DNA of 64,000 nt from Gammaproteobacteria bacterium (lineage in GTDB: Bacteria; Pseudomonadota; Gammaproteobacteria; Pseudomonadales; Pseudohongiellaceae): NCBI GenBank assembly GCA_030828385.1, contig JAURCS010000006.1, positions 19,012 through 83,011 of the forward strand, read 5' to 3'. Under the pieces are notes generated by a model, which saw only the letters and a program-made list of their open reading frames with translations, was not told the DNA's origin and searched no databases. This document shows, piece by piece, positions 59,494 to 64,000 of the stretch (the stretch's first letter is position 1; each line of letters starts with the position of its first letter). A program made the position numbers and the translations under genes.

Positions 59494-60891
59494 TCATTCA
59501 AAACTGAAAATGTCTTCCTCTTGCGGCCGCTCCATGCCTTCTTCCCAGTATTTTTCCCAGATGTGCGCCCAGGGTCTCCCATACATGTCCGGTATTTCGT
59601 ACTCGATCATGTCACCTGGTGAGACCGGGCTTGGAGAACCCTCGAGGGGGAAGATTGTCTGCACGCACTCGACGAAAGTCTGCGGGTTGCCCTGCTCGAA
59701 TCCGCTCAGCCTGACAACATTGCGGATAATACGCACCGGTTCCACAAGCACTTCAGGGTCATAAAGAATCGACTCATGATTAAGGCCAAGGAAGGTGCCA
59801 TCATCGTCCCGGTTCGGCGTGTAGATCTCGATGGTCTGCATGCGATTCGAGTGCTCAAACGCCGCGTGGCTGGTCCACCCCTGGATGTTTGAAGTCCAGG
59901 TGATCAGCACATCCCCGTCCCAGAAACCAATGGTCTCGCCATACCAGCGCGGCACGTCGGCGCCCAGTCGGGGCACCTCACCATCCAAATTGAATTCCCG
60001 ACCGATGTGAACATTGGTAATGAAGTTGCGCGCCACGCCAGCCAGAATCTGCACCATGTTCGGGGTCACCATGATGGATTGTTCCCACAGCGCGGACTCG
60101 TGCCAGCGGCGCAGGAAGCCTTCCGGCCAGCAGTATTGCGATGGCCATTGCGGCGCATTGGTGTGACCATGGTGATAGGCCTCCTGCACCATGCGCAGTT
60201 GCGAGTCCGGCGTCAGCAGGGAAAGGATAGTGGGAATTTGAACATGCCGCATGCGCAGCCAGTACTGGTTATCCGACAGCGCGGGATGCTGGTAACGCCC
60301 GGTCCATTCGCCTGGTACGGTAGCGTAAGTGTGTTGAGTTGGGCCGCCACGCTCGCGTGTTTCCGCAAGCAATGCTCCGTAATGTGCCTGCGCGGTGCTG
60401 AATGGGTAGGGGCTAACGATTGATTCGCGCGGATAGTCGCGGTCGCAATAACCCCAAGGTGCTGAAACCGGTGGATTCTCGCCTACCAACTCCTCTTCGC
60501 CCCAGAAGTCCTCAAGCGCGGCGGAGCTGTTACAGCGAAAGTAGCGCGGATCACTCCACCGCTCACGATCCTGGTAGAAGTCAGTGGTAGTGAACAGATC
60601 CACGTCGAGCGGCTCGATCCCGGGCGGCGTCTCACCATCGCGTGCGGAACCGACGAAGTCGGTTTGCGGATCGCGCCGGGGATCAAACGGAATCTGCGTT
60701 CGGTAGGCTGGATTACCCAGTCCCCGACGCAGCGTCGCGCCGCTCATATGATACTCGTTCAGGTCGGCTTCCAGCGGCCACGCGCGGCCGACGCTCTCGA
60801 AGTCAATCTGTGCGACACTCTGCGCCTGAGTGGAGGTCATCGAGAATATTATCAAGGCGGACACGGCGAGCCGCAGGGCATCGTTTCTCAT
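59494..60891 (-). CDS. Large secreted protein of unknown function (relative of the 15053 protein)
   Basis: The 465-residue protein has a signal peptide ([19 protein letters not shown]). Its N-terminal part contains [15 protein letters not shown] and many Trp/Arg/Pro residues. The C-terminal half has [40 protein letters not shown] and [18 protein letters not shown], which parallels the WEGDTLVVDT block of the 290-residue secreted protein at 15053-15925. No catalytic motif is recognised. It is divergent from the sulfotransferase gene. Confidence 0.7.
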   Translation of the reverse strand: MRNDALRLAVSALIIFSMTSTQAQSVAQIDFESVGRAWPLEADLNEYHMSGATLRRGLGNPAYRTQIPFDPRRDPQTDFVGSARDGETPPGIEPLDVDLFTTTDFYQDRERWSDPRYFRCNSSAALEDFWGEEELVGENPPVSAPWGYCDRDYPRESIVSPYPFSTAQAHYGALLAETRERGGPTQHTYATVPGEWTGRYQHPALSDNQYWLRMRHVQIPTILSLLTPDSQLRMVQEAYHHGHTNAPQWPSQYCWPEGFLRRWHESALWEQSIMVTPNMVQILAGVARNFITNVHIGREFNLDGEVPRLGADVPRWYGETIGFWDGDVLITWTSNIQGWTSHAAFEHSNRMQTIEIYTPNRDDDGTFLGLNHESILYDPEVLVEPVRIIRNVVRLSGFEQGNPQTFVECVQTIFPLEGSPSPVSPGDMIEYEIPDMYGRPWAHIWEKYWEEGMERPQEEDIFSFE

Positions 60892-60940
60892 GCTTGTCTT
60901 TCCTTATCGTGTCAGTTCTAAATAGTTTATAGAGTTAATA

Positions 60941-60972
60941 GGGGGTCAGAGTAACCTGATTTTAGTGTCCCC
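60941..60972. repeat. Dispersed repeat copy
   Basis: GGGGGTCAGAGTAACCTGAT followed by TTTAGTGTCCCC combines both flavours of the repeat. It lies between the divergent secreted-protein and sulfotransferase genes. Confidence 0.5.
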
Positions 60973-61097
60973 GACTACCCAAATTCAATTTGTATAACTG
61001 GTTTAATATTTACAGTTAGCGGAATAACCATGGTTTGTTTCAGGTATTTTGCTAGAATTTTACTTTTGCCAGATCCACAACAATCGAAGAGGAAACT

Positions 61098-61730
61098 ATG
61101 GCTCTTGATGTCATTGGCGCGGGTTTCGGCCGCACCGGTACCATGACCTTACGTGATGCCCTGAACCGCCTGGGTTTTGGCCCTTGCTATCACATGTCGG
61201 AAGTGATCAATAATCCTCATTTTGCCAGTTACTGGGCAACACTTGCCCGTGGCGGGCGTATGGACTGGGAGGAGGTCTTTGCCGGTTACCACTCAACAGT
61301 GGACTGGCCCGGCTGTACCTACTGGCGTGAACTTATGCAGCAGTGGCCTCAAGCTAAGGTGATCCTGAGCGTGCGCGATCCTCACCGCTGGCACCAGAGT
61401 GTGCTGAACACTATTTTTTCTGACGCCCATGTGGCACGTTTCGAGGGTCCCGATGCCCATCCGGATTTTCAGGCCATGGTGCGCAGGCTGAACCAGCAGA
61501 CTTTCGACAACCGCAGTCAGGATGAAGAGTATGCAATCTCTATCTACCAGGCGCATAACGACGCGGTAATTAGCGAAGTACCTCCCGAAAAATTATTGGT
61601 ATTCAATCCTGCCGAGGGCTGGGAACCCCTTTGCCAATTTCTGGGTGTGGCCACACCGGACGAGGAGTTCCCAAGGGTCAATTCAACTAAGGAATGGCAG
61701 GAGCGTCCGCGCAAGCAGATTAAGGGTTAA
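61098..61730 (+). CDS. Sulfotransferase-family protein (P-loop)
   Basis: The 210-residue protein starts with a PAPS-type P-loop GAGFGRTGTMTLRDALNRLG (from residue 7), followed by GPCYHMSEV and VDWPGCTYWREL, and a 3'-phosphate-binding-type region VILSVRDPHRWHQS. It ends with LLVFNPAEGWEPLCQFLGVA and a short PRVNSTKEW. It resembles the small sulfotransferases of bacteria and eukaryotes (Sulfotransfer_4). The acceptor is unknown. The SD GAAGAGG precedes the ATG. It is followed by a secreted amidohydrolase in the same direction. Confidence 0.85.
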   Translation: MALDVIGAGFGRTGTMTLRDALNRLGFGPCYHMSEVINNPHFASYWATLARGGRMDWEEVFAGYHSTVDWPGCTYWRELMQQWPQAKVILSVRDPHRWHQSVLNTIFSDAHVARFEGPDAHPDFQAMVRRLNQQTFDNRSQDEEYAISIYQAHNDAVISEVPPEKLLVFNPAEGWEPLCQFLGVATPDEEFPRVNSTKEWQERPRKQIKG

Positions 61731-61836
61731 TCGGCATCAGATAGCAATCAGCGGAAACCAATCATCAGCGAGTAGTGGCGATGGGGTCTGCTATGGATTA
61801 TGCTTTCCAGATTATTGGTTATAAAGGTCGCAACAC

Positions 61837-63456
61837 ATGATTCGTAAAATCTTGAATGTCTCATTCGCATTTCATCTTCTTTACTTGTCAGGCGTTGTAT
61901 TAGCACAATCCTGTCCGGGCACTGCGGACCTGCTTCTCACTAATGGCACCATCCTTACCATGGATGAAAACAATACAACGGTCTCAGCCGTTCGCGTCCA
62001 GGGCAATACAATCGTTGCCGTTGGTAATGACCTTGATACCAGTGGAGACTGTATAGAGGTTATAAATCTTGAAGGGCGCACGGTGATTCCGGGCCTTATC
62101 GATTCCCATACTCATTTCATTCGTACTGCCCAGGCGCCAGGTCCATTTATTCAGGGCCAGGAATCAGCATCAAGCATTGCCGCTTACCAGGACGCACTGG
62201 CGCAAGCGGCTGCAAAAGCAGACCCCGGTGAATGGATTGTCGCTGTAGGTGGATTAACACCTTTGCAGTTTGATGAACAGCGACTGCCCAATTATGAGGA
62301 ATTGACTGCCGCTGTGCCTGGCAACCCGGTCTGGATCCAGCGTGGTTATCTTGCCGATGGCATCGTCAATGAGCTTGGCAAACGTACCTTAATCGAGCGG
62401 GGTATACCGGTGAATGAGGATGGTATTTCGGCAGCGGGAGATGGCGGACTCAGATTCATTCTGCGCACCCGCACAGATGAACATATGCTTAGCCGTTTTC
62501 GTGACTATATGGCCTATGCTGTTTCCACCGGACTGACAACCATTGTTGATCAGGGCTGTTGCGATTTTCTGGGGGCTGAACTGGATATCGATGAGCGTCC
62601 AAATTTTCGCATTCTGGATATTCTCTGGCGCAATGGTGAGCTGCCTTTGCGTATGCGTCTGCAATATGATCATCGGGATATTCTGGACCAGGATGACCTG
62701 CGATCTGTCAGTGCCCGTGTGCTGAATTCCACCCTGGGTATGGGCGACGATTTTTACAAAGTGGTGGGGGTAGGCGAGCGGGTTATTGCCGATGAAGCCA
62801 CTGATGAGGAAGTGTTTCAAGCCTATATGAATGTAGCCAGGGCGGGCTGGCCACTTTCCCAGCACACGATCTGGGAAGATGAAATTGAACGCTATCTTTC
62901 GATCATGGAAAGAGTGGCGTCGGAGTTACCCATCACTGAGCTGCGCTGGACCCTGGAACATATTTTTGAAATTACCCCGCAGCAGATTGACAGGCTGAAA
63001 GCTATCGGTGTCTCTGTGCGTGTTCAGGATCATGACATTCTGCGCAATGGATCTAGCGGCTGGCGTCCCGGACCACCCATGAGAACGCTACTGGATAGCG
63101 GTATACGCATGGGGGCAGGGACAGACTCCGGTGTGGTAGGGCCACTGAATCCATGGTTGTCACTATATTTCATGGTGACCGGCAATCATATGGGTGGTAA
63201 ACCAATCATTCCCGGGGAGCAGATCAGTCGCCTGGAAGCGCTCAGGCTTTACACCGCGGACAATGCCTGGTTTCTTGGTGAAGAGGATTCCATGGGCACA
63301 ATAGAAGTGGGTAAGTTGGCTGACATGGTGGTAATCGACAGACCATATCTGGATGTGGATGCGGAAGATATTCGATACATCACGCCTGTCTTGACACTGG
63401 TGAACGGAAAAGCGGTACATGCCACTGGGCCCTTTTCAGGTCTGCTAAGGCAGTAA
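61837..63456 (+). CDS. Secreted amidohydrolase (YtcJ-like)
   Basis: The 539-residue protein has a signal peptide (AFHLLYLSGVVLAQ). It has the amidohydrolase-3 features: ADLLLTNGTILTMDENN, VIPGLIDSHTHF with the metal-binding H91-x-H93, LRWTLEHIFEI with His, and GAGTDSGVVGPLNP with the Asp near residue 430. It ends GTIEVGKLADMVVIDRPYLD, a classic C-terminal cap. Members hydrolyse N-formyl or N-acyl amides and related cyclic amides. The exported location is notable. It follows the sulfotransferase gene by 106 bp. Confidence 0.86.
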   Translation: MIRKILNVSFAFHLLYLSGVVLAQSCPGTADLLLTNGTILTMDENNTTVSAVRVQGNTIVAVGNDLDTSGDCIEVINLEGRTVIPGLIDSHTHFIRTAQAPGPFIQGQESASSIAAYQDALAQAAAKADPGEWIVAVGGLTPLQFDEQRLPNYEELTAAVPGNPVWIQRGYLADGIVNELGKRTLIERGIPVNEDGISAAGDGGLRFILRTRTDEHMLSRFRDYMAYAVSTGLTTIVDQGCCDFLGAELDIDERPNFRILDILWRNGELPLRMRLQYDHRDILDQDDLRSVSARVLNSTLGMGDDFYKVVGVGERVIADEATDEEVFQAYMNVARAGWPLSQHTIWEDEIERYLSIMERVASELPITELRWTLEHIFEITPQQIDRLKAIGVSVRVQDHDILRNGSSGWRPGPPMRTLLDSGIRMGAGTDSGVVGPLNPWLSLYFMVTGNHMGGKPIIPGEQISRLEALRLYTADNAWFLGEEDSMGTIEVGKLADMVVIDRPYLDVDAEDIRYITPVLTLVNGKAVHATGPFSGLLRQ

Positions 63457-63613
63457 GTTACCCTCACGTAATCTAAAGCAGGTTTAAACATCGAGAGCAG
63501 ATCTTGTTTCAGGTCGCCAAACTGATTCCGCTTTGCTCATTTTTTATTTAAATAAGTGGCAGCTCGGTCGTCTGTTTAACAGTCTGCATCACAAAACTTG
63601 AACTGACATCCGA

Positions 63614-63742
63614 CTAATTGGCTTTGATCAGTTGTTTGTATAACTTATCATAACCTTTAATATCTTCCACGACGGCCCTTAACAGGTAGCTTAGATCCCC
63701 GCTCATGCGATAGACCTGCAATCCGGAGGGCTGAATCTTTAT
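63614..63742 (-). pseudogene. C-terminal stub of an Lrp/AsnC-family regulator
   Basis: The conserved C-terminal segment GLQVYRMSGDLSYLLRAVVE and DIKGYDKLYKQLIKAN is the end of an Lrp/AsnC (RAM-domain) protein. The N-terminal DNA-binding part is absent. Upstream of about 63740 the frame reads antisense LysE sequence. The stub ends at 63614. Confidence 0.6.
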
Positions 63743-63968
63743 GGCAGCATTGCTACCCCATTTCATAAGCTCGGATCGGAATATCATTTCCCGGGTGGTC
63801 CTGCTGTTATTTCTTATTCTGATGGTTGAATTCACCAGTCATCTTATTTTTTGGTCGCGGGGGCGGGCTTTGAAGGAGTTGCTCACAGGACTTGGTCTGG
63901 ATCACTGGTTGAATCGCATTTCTGCCTGCATGATCGGGGATATTGCCGTCTGGTTGGTATTGTCCTAA
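63741..63968 (+). pseudogene. C-terminal stub of a LysE/RhtB-family exporter
   Basis: The 75-codon frame reads LPHFISSDRNIISRVVLLLF, then ILMVEFTSHLIFWSRGRALK, then ELLTGLGLDHWLNRISACMI and a final VWLVLS. This fits the last third of LysE/RhtB amino-acid exporters (LPQF, two helices, GRLRRWLRRP-like loop, WLNRLSG helix). The N-terminal two-thirds are missing. It abuts the Lrp stub head to head. Confidence 0.6.
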
Positions 63969-64000
63969 AAAAAGGGGACAGATTTATTTTCTAAAAAATT
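63968..64000 (+). repeat. Dispersed repeat copy at the window end
   Basis: AAAAAAAGGGGACAGATTTA followed by TTTTCT matches the copies at 14942 and 36524. It directly follows the LysE stub. Confidence 0.6.

Noticed and set aside
1-64000. tRNA, rRNA, CRISPR or prophage content
   Set aside because: I found no cloverleaf, no rRNA-like sequence, no regular repeat-spacer array and no phage structural or integrase gene in the window.

Overview
The window reads as chromosomal DNA of a free-living, probably marine, gammaproteobacterium. The support is an ordinary gammaproteobacterial core (YhdP-type AsmA protein, FabV enoyl reductase, RsgA, MtnA, ExbD, YjbQ) mixed with genes for secreted hydrolases, sulfatases, planctomycete-type DUF1592/DUF1552 proteins and c-type cytochromes, which are common in marine heterotrophs. 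No rRNA, tRNA, CRISPR array, prophage or transposase gene was seen. Short palindromic repeats are abundant, and at least eight genes are visibly decaying (deletion remnants or frameshifts).

Left part (1-14.8 kb): the end of yhdP, a DUF445 membrane protein, a CocE/S15-fold protein that has lost its catalytic triad, a TetR regulator, an orphan ExbD, a MAPEG protein, then a metabolic run: aldolase/short-chain-dehydrogenase fusion, mtnA, glutaminyl cyclase, yjbQ, a lipoprotein aminopeptidase, fabV and rsgA. The fusion enzyme beside mtnA suggests a compact methylthioribose-phosphate salvage shunt. Two clusters of REP-like palindromes lie here.

Middle (15-41.5 kb): secreted proteins of unknown function, an orphan Tat-exported molybdenum hydroxylase large subunit, and an aromatic-acid-like operon (shikimate/quinate dehydrogenase, a gutted hydroxycinnamoyl-CoA hydratase-lyase, MHS transporter) with a divergent LysR gene and a LysR-type operator. 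A tightly overlapping trio follows (alpha/beta hydrolase, multi-haem cytochrome, OmpA-like protein), then two more hydrolases, the DUF1592-DUF1552-ankyrin trio, an NmrA-like reductase, a lipoprotein sulfatase with an unusual active-site motif, and NTF2-like proteins. Many copies of a dispersed repeat with cores GGGGACAGATTTA or GGGGTCAGGTTACTT sit between these genes.

Right part (41.7-56.8 kb): the most striking region. Four large secreted paralogues (833-872 residues) carry an N-terminal G8 domain and a right-handed beta-helix whose motifs closely resemble animal CEMIP/TMEM2 (KIAA1199) hyaluronan-depolymerising proteins. They form two mirror-image pairs, one pair per strand. Between and beside them lie a protein resembling fungal secreted DUF8021 proteins, two small c-type cytochromes, a ferritin-like protein with a broken Tat signal, a small lipoprotein and a frameshifted membrane-protein gene. 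Together with the sulfatase this may be a polysaccharide (glycosaminoglycan-like) processing locus; that is inference.

Right end (57-64 kb): a MetE-like protein, a SAM methyltransferase, a second secreted protein of unknown function, a sulfotransferase-like protein, a secreted amidohydrolase, and a divergent Lrp/LysE gene pair reduced by deletion to two C-terminal stubs.
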